Assembly (NCBI GenBank): GCA_947492525.1
Contig: CANLNQ010000004.1
Coordinates: 124,001-188,000 of the forward strand
Length of the DNA: 64,000 nt
Direction: 5' to 3'
DNA from: an uncultured Granulosicoccus sp.
Lineage (GTDB): Bacteria > Pseudomonadota > Gammaproteobacteria > Granulosicoccales > Granulosicoccaceae
Position numbers and translations under genes: made by a program. The stretch's first letter is position 1. Each line of letters opens with the position of its first letter. The notes beneath the pieces are model-generated. The model made no database searches. It saw only the letters and a program-made list of their open reading frames with translations, and was not told the DNA's origin. Shown one piece after another: positions 1-7,510 of this stretch.

Positions 1-12
1 ATCCATTCAATA
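1..12. promoter_or_regulatory. 12-bp motif upstream of the Rrf2 gene
   Basis: ATCCATTCAATA lies about 38 bp before the GTG start of the Rrf2-type regulator. The identical 12 bases recur at 692-703, about 20 bp before the first sulfur-transport gene that the regulator probably controls. An exact copy in two short upstream regions suggests a shared regulator site or promoter element. The window edge cuts the left flank, so a dyad partner cannot be assessed. Confidence 0.4.
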
Positions 13-49
13 TGTATGTTATTTCAGTGTTCCGCACTGGAGACGAACC

Positions 50-541
50 GTGAAACTGACCAGTTACACCAACTATGCGCTCAGGACCTTGCAACTGGCC
101 GCCGTGCACCATCCCGCTCTGGTCAGAGTCGAGGATGTTGCCAGCATTCACTCTCTGGCGAAACCGCATGTGCGCAAGGTGGTTCATGAGCTGGGTCGCG
201 CCGGTTTGCTGGAAACCCAACGCGGCAGAAACGGCGGTTTCCGGCTTGCTCTCCCGGCCGAATCCATTGTGGTAGGGGATGTTGTCAGACTCACTGAAGT
301 CAGCCTCGACGTGGTGGAGTGTTTCAACCCCGAAACCAATACCTGCCCCCTGATTGGTGTGTGCAAGTTGTCACGGGCCATGCAACAGGCAACCGCCGCC
401 TTCATGAGTGTGCTGGATGATCTGACACTGGCCGACATCAGCTCCAACCGAGTGCAACTGCTCAACCGCATCGCACCGCTGCATGCCATGGATGAGATGT
501 CTTTCGGCCGAGTGCCCGCCTCGAGCAAGGACCGACAGTAG
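50..541 (+). CDS. Rrf2-family Fe-S transcriptional regulator
   Basis: A 163-residue Rrf2-family DNA-binding protein. The N-terminus (MKLTSYTNYALRTL) and the winged helix up to about residue 75 are typical, including the wing GRNGGFRLA. Cys91, Cys99 and Cys105 (CX7CX5C) form the loop that holds an iron-sulfur cluster in NsrR and IscR, so redox, NO or sulfide sensing is plausible. NsrR itself has a slightly different first spacing. The start is GTG at 50, preceded by GGAGA. It sits directly upstream of, and in the same direction as, a sulfide oxidation operon. I infer it is the local regulator, supported by the 12-bp repeat shared with the next promoter. The effector is not known from sequence. 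Confidence 0.85.
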   Translation: MKLTSYTNYALRTLQLAAVHHPALVRVEDVASIHSLAKPHVRKVVHELGRAGLLETQRGRNGGFRLALPAESIVVGDVVRLTEVSLDVVECFNPETNTCPLIGVCKLSRAMQQATAAFMSVLDDLTLADISSNRVQLLNRIAPLHAMDEMSFGRVPASSKDRQ

Positions 542-691
542 GCAAACAGGCGCCGATGTCGTCGTTCGTGCAATAAGCACTATTCAAAGTAGATGTTTAC
601 GGTGACATTGTCACCGAACTCTGCGCGGATTCGGAGCTATGCTTCGCATCCAGCTGCCGCGAGCTCAAGTGAGCTGCTGCAGCAGTCGAAC

Positions 692-703
692 ATCCATTCA
701 ATA
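692..703. promoter_or_regulatory. Second copy of the 12-bp motif, upstream of yeeE-like gene
   Basis: An exact copy of the 12 bases at positions 1-12. It lies in the 182-bp gap between the Rrf2-type gene and the YeeE/YedE genes and ends 20 bp before the ATG at 724. The rest of the gap holds no convincing gene. This is a candidate operator or promoter element for the sulfur operon. Confidence 0.4.
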
Positions 704-723
704 CTCTGGAGTCATGCAAGAAG

Positions 724-1155
724 ATGATCACTGAATTCACGCCCATTGCATCCCTGATGGGGGGGCTTCTGATCGGTCTGGCGGCCGTGCTTCTGATGCT
801 CCTGCTGGGGCGCATCCTGGGCGCCACCGGCATTCTCTCCGGGGCTCTCATGCCCGAAAAGCTCGATGACTGGGCGTGGCGTGTTGCCATGTTGCTGGGC
901 ATGTTCAGCGGCCCCTGGCTGTATCGATTGTTCGCCGGTGAGCTGCCGGAGATCAGTGTGCCTTCTTCGCCGATGATGTTGCTGGTGGGTGGTTTGCTGG
1001 TCGGCGTGGGTGTCACCCTGGGCAGTGGCTGCACATCGGGTCATGGCGTGTGCGGACTGGCACGTGGTTCATTTCGGTCCTTCGCCGCGGTGGCCTTGTT
1101 CATGACAAGCACCGTGGTGACGGTTTTCGTCACACGGCACCTTCTCGGAGTCTGA
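724..1155 (+). CDS. YeeE/YedE-family sulfur transporter, first half
   Basis: A 143-residue membrane protein with about four hydrophobic segments. It carries the family signature GSGCTSGHGVCGLARGS at about residues 99-115, whose cysteines are implicated in thiosulfate passage in the one-piece homologues. The family moves thiosulfate or other sulfur species across the inner membrane. Here, as in many proteobacteria, the transporter is split into two half-length proteins. The second half starts 2 bp after this stop, which argues that the two act together. It precedes persulfide dioxygenase and SQR genes, so handling of sulfane sulfur or thiosulfate is the natural role. Confidence 0.85.
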   Translation: MITEFTPIASLMGGLLIGLAAVLLMLLLGRILGATGILSGALMPEKLDDWAWRVAMLLGMFSGPWLYRLFAGELPEISVPSSPMMLLVGGLLVGVGVTLGSGCTSGHGVCGLARGSFRSFAAVALFMTSTVVTVFVTRHLLGV

Positions 1156-1157
1156 TC

Positions 1158-1634
1158 ATGAAGCTTCTTGTTTCCTATCTGGTGGGCCTGATTTTCGGTC
1201 TGGGCATTTCCCTGTCCGGTATGGCCAATCCGGCCAAGGTCATCAATTTCTTCGATATAGCCGGCGCCTGGGACCCCAGTCTGGCGTTCGTGATGGGCGG
1301 TGCCGTGCTGGTCACCTTCATCGGTTATCGCTGGGCATTCAAACGTGCTCGCCCGATCATGGGAGAAACGTTCCAGCTACCGGGCAAGACCCGTGTCGAT
1401 CGGCAACTGGCCAGTGGTGCCATCATTTTCGGTATTGGTTGGGGACTGGCAGGCTTCTGTCCCGGTGGCGCATTGCCGGTACTGGGTACGGGCCTGTCGG
1501 AGGTCTGGTTGTTTTCTGCGGCTCTGATCGGCGGCATCGTATTGACCCGCCTGGTGCTGTCGGCCATCAACGGCGCGACGCGAAGTGGCAAGGTCTCGAA
1601 CATCAATGAAGTGATCAACGGGAGTAACTCATGA
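1158..1634 (+). CDS. YeeE/YedE-family sulfur transporter, second half (DUF6691-like)
   Basis: A 158-residue membrane protein starting MKLLVSYLVGLIFGLG. The ATG at 1158 is preferred over an upstream in-frame start that would overlap the previous gene by about 100 bp. It contains the repeated family features GLGISLSGMANPAKV and GWGLAGFCPGGALP, with one conserved cysteine in the second. It pairs with the upstream half to form a complete YeeE/YedE-type permease. Its stop overlaps the next start (ATGA at 1631), indicating translational coupling with the persulfide dioxygenase-like enzyme. Confidence 0.85.
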   Translation: MKLLVSYLVGLIFGLGISLSGMANPAKVINFFDIAGAWDPSLAFVMGGAVLVTFIGYRWAFKRARPIMGETFQLPGKTRVDRQLASGAIIFGIGWGLAGFCPGGALPVLGTGLSEVWLFSAALIGGIVLTRLVLSAINGATRSGKVSNINEVINGSNS

Positions 1635-2515
1635 ATCAATATTCCGTAGACCTGAACGTCAAGCCGGATGTCACGGCGTTTTTCGATCAGGCGACCAATA
1701 CCATCAGCTATGTTGTCAAGGATCCGCAGTCCAGCGCATGTGCCGTAGTGGATTCGGTTCTGGATATCGACTATGCCTCAGGCAGGCTGACCTACGATAA
1801 TGCCGACAGGATCATCGCCTTCATCCGGGAAAACGATCTGCAGCTGGAATGGTTGATCGAGACACATGTGCATGCCGACCATCTCTCCGCGGCGCCGTAC
1901 ATCCAGCAGCAAGTGGGCGGCAAGATCGGCATAGGTTCGAATATCACGGTGGTTCAGGATACCTTTGGCAAGGTATTCAACGAAGGGTGCGAGTTCCAGC
2001 GGGATGGCAGTCAGTTCGATGCGCTGTTCGAAGACGGGGACACCTACCACATAGGCAATTTGCACGCATTCGTCATCGCAACGCCCGGCCACACGCCTGC
2101 GTGCATGTCGCATGTCATCGGCAATGCGAGTTTCGTTGGTGACACCTTGTTCATGCCCGATGGCGGTTCTGCCCGCGCCGACTTTCCCGGTGGTGATGCG
2201 GGCGTATTGTATGAGTCGATCCAGAAGTTGTTGATGCTTCCCGACGACATGCGTCTGTTCATGTGCCATGACTATGCGCCGAATGGTCGCGAGATTCAGT
2301 GGGAAACCACCGTGGGTGCGGAGAAAGCCGGCAATATCCACGTGGGCGCCGGCAAGAGCAAGGACGAGTTCGTGAAGTTCCGTACGGAGCGAGACGCGCA
2401 ACTGGATATGCCCAGATTGATCATTCCCTCTCTTCAGGTGAACATGCGCGCCGGTGACATTCCCGAAGATGCCGATGGCAACCTGATGCTCAAGGTTCCA
2501 CTCAACAAGCTCTGA
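1631..2515 (+). CDS. MBL-fold persulfide dioxygenase-like enzyme (Blh/ETHE1 group)
   Basis: A 294-residue metallo-beta-lactamase-fold protein. The metal motif is THVHADH (His79, His81, Asp83, His84). Further ligands are expected in TPGHTPACMSHV, in the GDTLFMPD segment and at the late His in FMCHDYAP. The family oxidises glutathione or cysteine persulfide to sulfite using one Fe(II) (ETHE1, PDO, and the PDO domain of Xylella/Agrobacterium Blh). It is translationally coupled to the upstream transporter half and followed 42 bp later by a DUF442-SQR fusion that makes sulfane sulfur. This order is expected for stepwise sulfide to persulfide to sulfite oxidation. The substrate is inferred from family and context. 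Confidence 0.88.
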   Translation: MNQYSVDLNVKPDVTAFFDQATNTISYVVKDPQSSACAVVDSVLDIDYASGRLTYDNADRIIAFIRENDLQLEWLIETHVHADHLSAAPYIQQQVGGKIGIGSNITVVQDTFGKVFNEGCEFQRDGSQFDALFEDGDTYHIGNLHAFVIATPGHTPACMSHVIGNASFVGDTLFMPDGGSARADFPGGDAGVLYESIQKLLMLPDDMRLFMCHDYAPNGREIQWETTVGAEKAGNIHVGAGKSKDEFVKFRTERDAQLDMPRLIIPSLQVNMRAGDIPEDADGNLMLKVPLNKL

Positions 2516-2557
2516 TACTCACCCGATCACCAGACACTCATCCAAGGATAGACATCT

Positions 2558-4237
2558 ATGGACGTCAAGACCATTTCCGACAAGCTCTCTTTGAGCGAGC
2601 AACTTCAGGTTGCCGATATTGACCGCCTGCACGAACTCGGCTACCGGTCCATCATCTGCAACAGGCCCGATGGAGAAGCCGCCGATCAGCCCACTTTCGA
2701 GGAGATTCGTGCCGAGGCTGAAAAATACGGTCTGGAGATACGCTATCTGCCTGTGGTTCCCGGGCAAGTCAGTGATGAGAATGTCGAGAGCTTTGCACAG
2801 GCGATGCGCGAACTGCCCAAGCCGACAATGGCCTATTGCCGCACCGGAACTCGCTCCGCCACCCTGTGGTCGCTGGGTCAGGCACGCACGCAATCGGTTC
2901 CCGAGATCCTGGCTGCCGCCAAGGCAGCCGGGTACGACATGTCCGGGGTGGTACGAAGGTTGGCCAACGGGGGTGTCACACCTACCGACAAGGCCGATGG
3001 ATCCTACGATGTCGTGATCGTCGGCGCTGGGGCTGCCGGGATTGCCGTGGCATCCAGCCTTCTCAAGCGGCAGGCGGATCTGCAAGTCGCTCTGATCGAT
3101 CCGGCCGACATTCATTATTATCAGCCCGGCTGGACCATGGTCGGGGGTGGCATCTTCGAACCCGAGGAGACAGCCAAGACCATGGGGTCGCTGATACCTG
3201 CCGGTGTGCAGTGGTTGAAAACAGCGGTCACCGCCTTCGAGCCGCAAAGCGATTCCATCATTCTTGAAGGTTGCCGGGTGATCAAGTACAAGAGGCTGAT
3301 CGTCTGCCCGGGCATCAAGCTGGACTGGAACAGGATAGAAGGTCTGACCGAGACACTTGGGCGCAACGGTGTCACTTCGAACTACCGCTATGATCTGGCG
3401 CCCTATACCTGGTCGCTGGTGCAATCCTTGAAATCGGGCAAGGCGATATTCACGCAGCCTCCCATGCCCATCAAATGCGCCGGTGCGCCACAGAAGGCCA
3501 TGTATCTGTCGGCCGATCACTGGTACCGCAGCGGCGTGCTGAAGGATATCGACATCGATTTCAACAACGCTGGTGGTGTGTTGTTCGGCGTCAAGGATTA
3601 CGTGCCGGCACTGCAGAAGTATGTCGATCGCTACAACGCTTCCCTGAACTTCTTCCACAATCTGGTTGCCGTGGACGGTGAGGCAGGCAAGGCCTGGTTC
3701 GATGTGAGTGACGGTGACAATCCGGTGAAGCGCATCGAGACCAAATTCGACATGATGCATGTCTGTCCCCCGCAGTGTGCGCCTGAATTCATCAGTGCCT
3801 CGCCCCTGGCTGATGCTGCCGGTTGGGTTGATGTCGAGCAGACAACCCTGAGACACAAGACTTACGAGAATATCTGGTCGTTGGGTGATGCGACCAATGC
3901 GCCCAATGCCAAGACCGCTGCCGCGGCCCGCAAGCAAGCACCGGTAGTAGCGGCCAATGTCATCGCCGATATTGCTGGAAAATCGCCTGTGGCGTCCTAC
4001 GACGGTTACGGCTCCTGTCCATTGACGGTGGAACGCGGCAAGATCGTTCTGGCCGAGTTCGGTTATGGCGGTACGATGCTACCCAGTTTTCCGAAATGGC
4101 TGGTCGATGGCACACAACCGTCACGACTGGCCTGGTTGCTCAAGGAAAGGTTGCTGCCGCCCATCTACTGGAAAGCGATGCTTCGTGGTCGTGAATGGAT
4201 GGCAGAGCCTGCTTCCTTGCAGGACTCCGCCAAGTGA
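2558..4237 (+). CDS. DUF442 sulfurtransferase-sulfide:quinone reductase fusion
   Basis: A 559-residue two-domain protein. Residues 1 to about 140 are a DUF442/TIGR01244 domain with the loop CRTGTRS (Cys94), resembling a rhodanese CX4R active site. From residue 150 follows an FAD-dependent reductase of the sulfide:quinone oxidoreductase type: VIVGAGAAGIAVASSL for FAD binding, redox cysteines Cys250 (IVCPGIK) and Cys307 (IKCAGAPQK), and the closing FAD motif SLGDATNAPNAKTAAA. The CAGAPQK segment is like mitochondrial (type II) SQR. The reaction would oxidise H2S, passing electrons to quinone and sulfur to a thiol, with the attached sulfurtransferase moving the sulfane sulfur on. The start ATG 2558 has an AAGGA site. 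The fused arrangement is known in proteobacteria. Confidence 0.9.
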   Translation: MDVKTISDKLSLSEQLQVADIDRLHELGYRSIICNRPDGEAADQPTFEEIRAEAEKYGLEIRYLPVVPGQVSDENVESFAQAMRELPKPTMAYCRTGTRSATLWSLGQARTQSVPEILAAAKAAGYDMSGVVRRLANGGVTPTDKADGSYDVVIVGAGAAGIAVASSLLKRQADLQVALIDPADIHYYQPGWTMVGGGIFEPEETAKTMGSLIPAGVQWLKTAVTAFEPQSDSIILEGCRVIKYKRLIVCPGIKLDWNRIEGLTETLGRNGVTSNYRYDLAPYTWSLVQSLKSGKAIFTQPPMPIKCAGAPQKAMYLSADHWYRSGVLKDIDIDFNNAGGVLFGVKDYVPALQKYVDRYNASLNFFHNLVAVDGEAGKAWFDVSDGDNPVKRIETKFDMMHVCPPQCAPEFISASPLADAAGWVDVEQTTLRHKTYENIWSLGDATNAPNAKTAAAARKQAPVVAANVIADIAGKSPVASYDGYGSCPLTVERGKIVLAEFGYGGTMLPSFPKWLVDGTQPSRLAWLLKERLLPPIYWKAMLRGREWMAEPASLQDSAK

Positions 4238-5985
4238 AGAAAGGCTCGATTGCAAGCTATTTCCCCTGTCTGGAGTGGGGCGGGGCGTATGGGCGCGACG
4301 TTCTGATCAATGACTTGCTGGCGGCAGTGATCGTCACGATCATGCTGATCCCGCAGTCATTGGCCTACGCCATGCTGGCCGGTTTGCCGCCGGAGGCCGG
4401 TTTGTACGCGTCGATCGTGCCGATACTGTTGTATACCGTGTTCGGCACCAGCCGGACACTGGCCGTCGGGCCGGTGGCGGTGGTGTCACTGATGACTGCG
4501 ACAGCTGTCGGTACCGTTGTTCAGAACACGGGAGTGGACTACGCCACAGCTGCGCTGACACTGGCTGGTCTGTCCGGGGTGATGCTGGTTGCCATGGGGC
4601 TATTTCGGCTGGGTTTTCTGGCCAATTTCCTGTCCCATCCCGTCATTGCCGGCTTCATCACGGCATCAGCCATCATCATCGCAGCCAGTCAGTTGAAGCA
4701 TGTCATGGGTGTGTCGGCGGGTGGGCATAATCTGTTCGATCTGCTGATCTCACTGGGAAGTCAGCTGGGAGCGATCAACTGGATAACACTGGTGCTGGGC
4801 GTGGTATCAACCGCGTTTCTGTTCTGGTGCCGAAAAGGGCTCAAGGCCTTGCTGCTGAGGCTCGGGCTTGGCGCGAAAATGGCGGAGGCACTGGCTCGTA
4901 CCGGTCCGGTGCTGGCCGTTGTTGCTACAACACTTCTGGTCTGGGCGTTCAGGCTCGATACCCATGGTGTCAGTGTGGTCGGTGTGGTGCCGCAATCCTT
5001 GCCCCCGCTGACCTGGCCGAGTTTCTCGCCCGAGCTGCTGAAAGAGCTGTTGATACCTGCGCTGCTGATATCCGTCATCGGCTTTGTCGAATCCATATCG
5101 GTTGCACAGACGCTGGCCGCCAAACGGCGCCAACGTATTCGCCCTGATCAGGAACTGATCGGCCTGGGGGCTGCCAATGTGGGGGCGGCGCTTACGGGAG
5201 GATTCCCGGTGACCGGTGGCTTTTCACGTTCTGTTGTCAATTTCGATGCCGGTGCCGAGACACCTGCAGCCGGCGCCATGACGGCCGTGATGCTGGCGAT
5301 CGCGGCATTGATGCTGACACCGCTCATTCACTACCTGCCCAATGCCACTCTGGCAGCGACCATCATCGTGGCGGTCTTCTCGCTGGTGGATTTCGGTATT
5401 CTCAAGCGCAGCTGGTCCTATTCCAGAGCGGATTTCACGGCAGTGTTCATCACCATGGCTGTCACGCTCGCCATCGGTGTGGAAGCGGGTGTCAGTGCCG
5501 GTGTGCTTGCCTCGGTAGCCTTGTTTCTTTACAAGACCTCGCGCCCACATGTCGCTGAAGTGGGTCTGGTGCCGGGCACTCAGCATTTTCGCAATATCAA
5601 TCGTCATCGGGTGTTGACAGATCCGTCGCTGGTCACGATCAGAGTCGATGAGAGTCTGTATTTTGCCAATGCGCGTTATCTGGAAGACTATATCTACGAT
5701 CGTATTGTCTCCAGTGAAAACACGCGGCATCTGGTGTTGATGTGTTCAGCCGTCAACGAGATCGACATGAGCGCTCTCGAGTCGCTGGAAGCCATCAATC
5801 ATCGACTCAAGGATATTGACATCTGCATGCACCTGACCGAGGTCAAGGGGCCTGTCATGGACAGATTGCAGCAATCACACTTTCTGGACGAGCTGACCGG
5901 GCAGGTCTTTCTGTCGCAGTATGAAGCCGTGCAGCAATTGACACCTGCCGTGTTGACCCTGGACAGAGAAGAGGCGGCCGCCTGA
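4234..5985 (+). CDS. SulP-family inorganic anion transporter with STAS domain
   Basis: A 583-residue membrane transporter. I chose the GTG at 4234, which overlaps the previous stop (GTGA) and gives the usual SulP N-terminus (MKKGSIASYFPCLEWG). An upstream ATG would add 13 residues inside the SQR gene. The SulP signature follows: MLIPQSLAYAMLAGLPPEAGLYAS, then about 10-12 hydrophobic helices. From about residue 460 comes a cytoplasmic STAS domain (VTIRVDESLYFANARYLED). SulP proteins carry sulfate, bicarbonate or related anions. As the last gene of the sulfide oxidation operon it may export sulfate or sulfite, or exchange anions. Direction and substrate are inferred. Confidence 0.9.
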   Translation: MKKGSIASYFPCLEWGGAYGRDVLINDLLAAVIVTIMLIPQSLAYAMLAGLPPEAGLYASIVPILLYTVFGTSRTLAVGPVAVVSLMTATAVGTVVQNTGVDYATAALTLAGLSGVMLVAMGLFRLGFLANFLSHPVIAGFITASAIIIAASQLKHVMGVSAGGHNLFDLLISLGSQLGAINWITLVLGVVSTAFLFWCRKGLKALLLRLGLGAKMAEALARTGPVLAVVATTLLVWAFRLDTHGVSVVGVVPQSLPPLTWPSFSPELLKELLIPALLISVIGFVESISVAQTLAAKRRQRIRPDQELIGLGAANVGAALTGGFPVTGGFSRSVVNFDAGAETPAAGAMTAVMLAIAALMLTPLIHYLPNATLAATIIVAVFSLVDFGILKRSWSYSRADFTAVFITMAVTLAIGVEAGVSAGVLASVALFLYKTSRPHVAEVGLVPGTQHFRNINRHRVLTDPSLVTIRVDESLYFANARYLEDYIYDRIVSSENTRHLVLMCSAVNEIDMSALESLEAINHRLKDIDICMHLTEVKGPVMDRLQQSHFLDELTGQVFLSQYEAVQQLTPAVLTLDREEAAA

Positions 5986-6365
5986 TACGGAGGCTGGGCG
6001 GTATGGATGCTGCCCGAGAAGGATGTTGCTGAGACGGGTGTTGCTGAGAAGGGCGTTGCTGAGAAGGGTGAAGAGTGTTGTCGAGAGGGGTGCTGCCGAC
6101 AGAGATATGACAAGACGCGTTCACCACTCAGGCTGCACCGCTTCAAAATATACCACCATTGCAAAAAAGCGCGTCTCGATGCAGGCTCCGACATCCAGAA
6201 CACGCAGGTCTTTCTCCTGACATGAGTCACCAGGTAGGAGGGAGCGGGTGACTCTATCCTGGCAGTTGGGAAACCAGTCGTTGAGAGATGGCTTGTTGCC
6301 GGTCCTGTGTCCGTGCAAATACGAGATATCACGGTACAAGGCCCTGATAATGCTATAAATACAGG
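5986..6365. repeat. Intergenic region with 15-bp tandem repeat
   Basis: A 380-bp gap between the SulP gene and the Tus-like gene. At 6025-6069 there are three head-to-tail 15-bp units (GTTGCTGAGAAGGGT; the first copy differs by one base and the units differ at the last base), preceded by a degenerate copy. A short open frame crosses the repeats, but its composition is not convincing. Just before the next gene lies TATAAA (6354-6359), a possible -10 box only 7 bp from the ATG. No other element could be recognised. Confidence 0.7.
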
Positions 6366-7400
6366 ATGGAATCTCTCGACAACTTGACGGCTTTGCAACT
6401 CCTGGAGGAGTTGACCGAAGCTCTGGGTAACCTGGTCCGCACGATTCGTCGTCATTGCACGGGCGTGGTTGTCTATGAGCTGCCCACCGTCGATGCCGAG
6501 GACATCGTGCCGACACATATCGATGTGCAGAGATGGGGAAATCCGGAAACGGTTGACGCCCATGCACTCGACCTGGCCTGCGATGCATTCACACGGCTAT
6601 CGATGTCGGCTGGCCAGAAGAGCACGACAACCTATCGACTACCCGGCGTGATCTGTGTGTCGCAGGATCTGAGTGAGTCGGTGGCCGCATTGAACACCCT
6701 CAAGGATCAACTGCACAAGCATCTGGTGAAGGCTTACCCCGACACGGTCGCTCGTAGCCGTGCATGCAAACGACTGTTTCCCGGTATACACATGAATCAT
6801 GTCTATCGCCACTTGCACATCGTTCCAGAGAACATCTCACGCCTGAACCTGACTTGGCAATGTCAGACGCCGGCCGATGTCTGGATCACACCCGCCGAGG
6901 CCATAGCCTTGTGTGAGACGGCAATCGAAGAGGAGAAGCGCAGAGTGAAGTCAGGCACGCCCGACAAGGACCGGCTACAGGCACTGGAGATCAGCTTGCA
7001 GTACTTCAGTACTCTGCCGGTGCCTGTCGAGCTGACCGAGGAAGACCTGTTGGGTCCGGAGCCTTGCGCAATCCCGTATCAGCTTGTGCGTCGCAATTAT
7101 GTGAGACCGCATCCCCGTGCACAATTATTCGATCCGCTGGAAAAGGCTAGTGCCTTGTATACCCATGCGGCCAATCTGCCCTTGATCCGTCTACCGTCAC
7201 CGGTTTCCCTGAGCGTCCGTGATCTCAAGGACTATGAGGCGGGACAATCCCGCAAACGATCCGATACCAAGAGAGGCTTCGAGGAAATCAGCTACGCGCT
7301 GCACATCTACGGTGGGATACCCACCGTAGACAACTACCTGCGGCGGCTCAAACTGTTGGAGAGCGCCAGGCGCCGCAAGGTCAAAGGCACAGCAGCCTAG
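6366..7400 (+). CDS. tus: Tus-family DNA replication terminus site-binding protein
   Basis: A 344-residue protein recognised by colinear similarity to E. coli Tus: TTYRLPGVICVSQD matches the RLPGVLC segment, RLFPGIHMNHVYRHLHIV matches HLPGLITLNAYRTLTVL, and PYQLVRRNYV matches the PIARVWY DNA-contact strand. Tus binds Ter sites and blocks the replicative helicase from one side. In a by-eye alignment the E. coli lock residue His144 corresponds to Lys135 and Phe140 to Ser131, so the locking mechanism may differ. It is about 35 residues longer than E. coli Tus (309), with a basic C-terminal tail. It stands alone, convergent with the next operon. A possible -10 box directly abuts the ATG. No Ter consensus was found by eye. 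Confidence 0.82.
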   Translation: MESLDNLTALQLLEELTEALGNLVRTIRRHCTGVVVYELPTVDAEDIVPTHIDVQRWGNPETVDAHALDLACDAFTRLSMSAGQKSTTTYRLPGVICVSQDLSESVAALNTLKDQLHKHLVKAYPDTVARSRACKRLFPGIHMNHVYRHLHIVPENISRLNLTWQCQTPADVWITPAEAIALCETAIEEEKRRVKSGTPDKDRLQALEISLQYFSTLPVPVELTEEDLLGPEPCAIPYQLVRRNYVRPHPRAQLFDPLEKASALYTHAANLPLIRLPSPVSLSVRDLKDYEAGQSRKRSDTKRGFEEISYALHIYGGIPTVDNYLRRLKLLESARRRKVKGTAA

Positions 7401-7424
7401 AACAGACTAAAGCAGCATGGGCCT

Positions 7425-7486
7425 GGTTCGTGCTGCCTGGACTGAGTTCTCGTTATATGGATCGGGTTCGTGCTGCCTTGGACCGA
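7425..7486. repeat. Direct repeat between tus-like and ureohydrolase genes
   Basis: GGTTCGTGCTGCC occurs at 7425-7437 and again at 7465-7477, each followed by a near-identical extension (TGGACTGAG and TTGGACCGAG). The two copies are 40 bp apart. The first overlaps the right arm of a small GCAGCA/TGCTGC hairpin (7412-7417 with 7431-7436) that could help end tus transcription. They sit in the gap between two converging genes. Confidence 0.55.
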
Positions 7487-7510
7487 GCTTGTGATTATTG
7501 GTCGGGAAAG

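Noticed and set aside
6007-6225. 72-residue cysteine-rich open frame over the 15-bp repeat
   Set aside because: The repeat unit is a multiple of three, so an open frame is expected by chance. No ribosome site, no family features and an unnatural composition.
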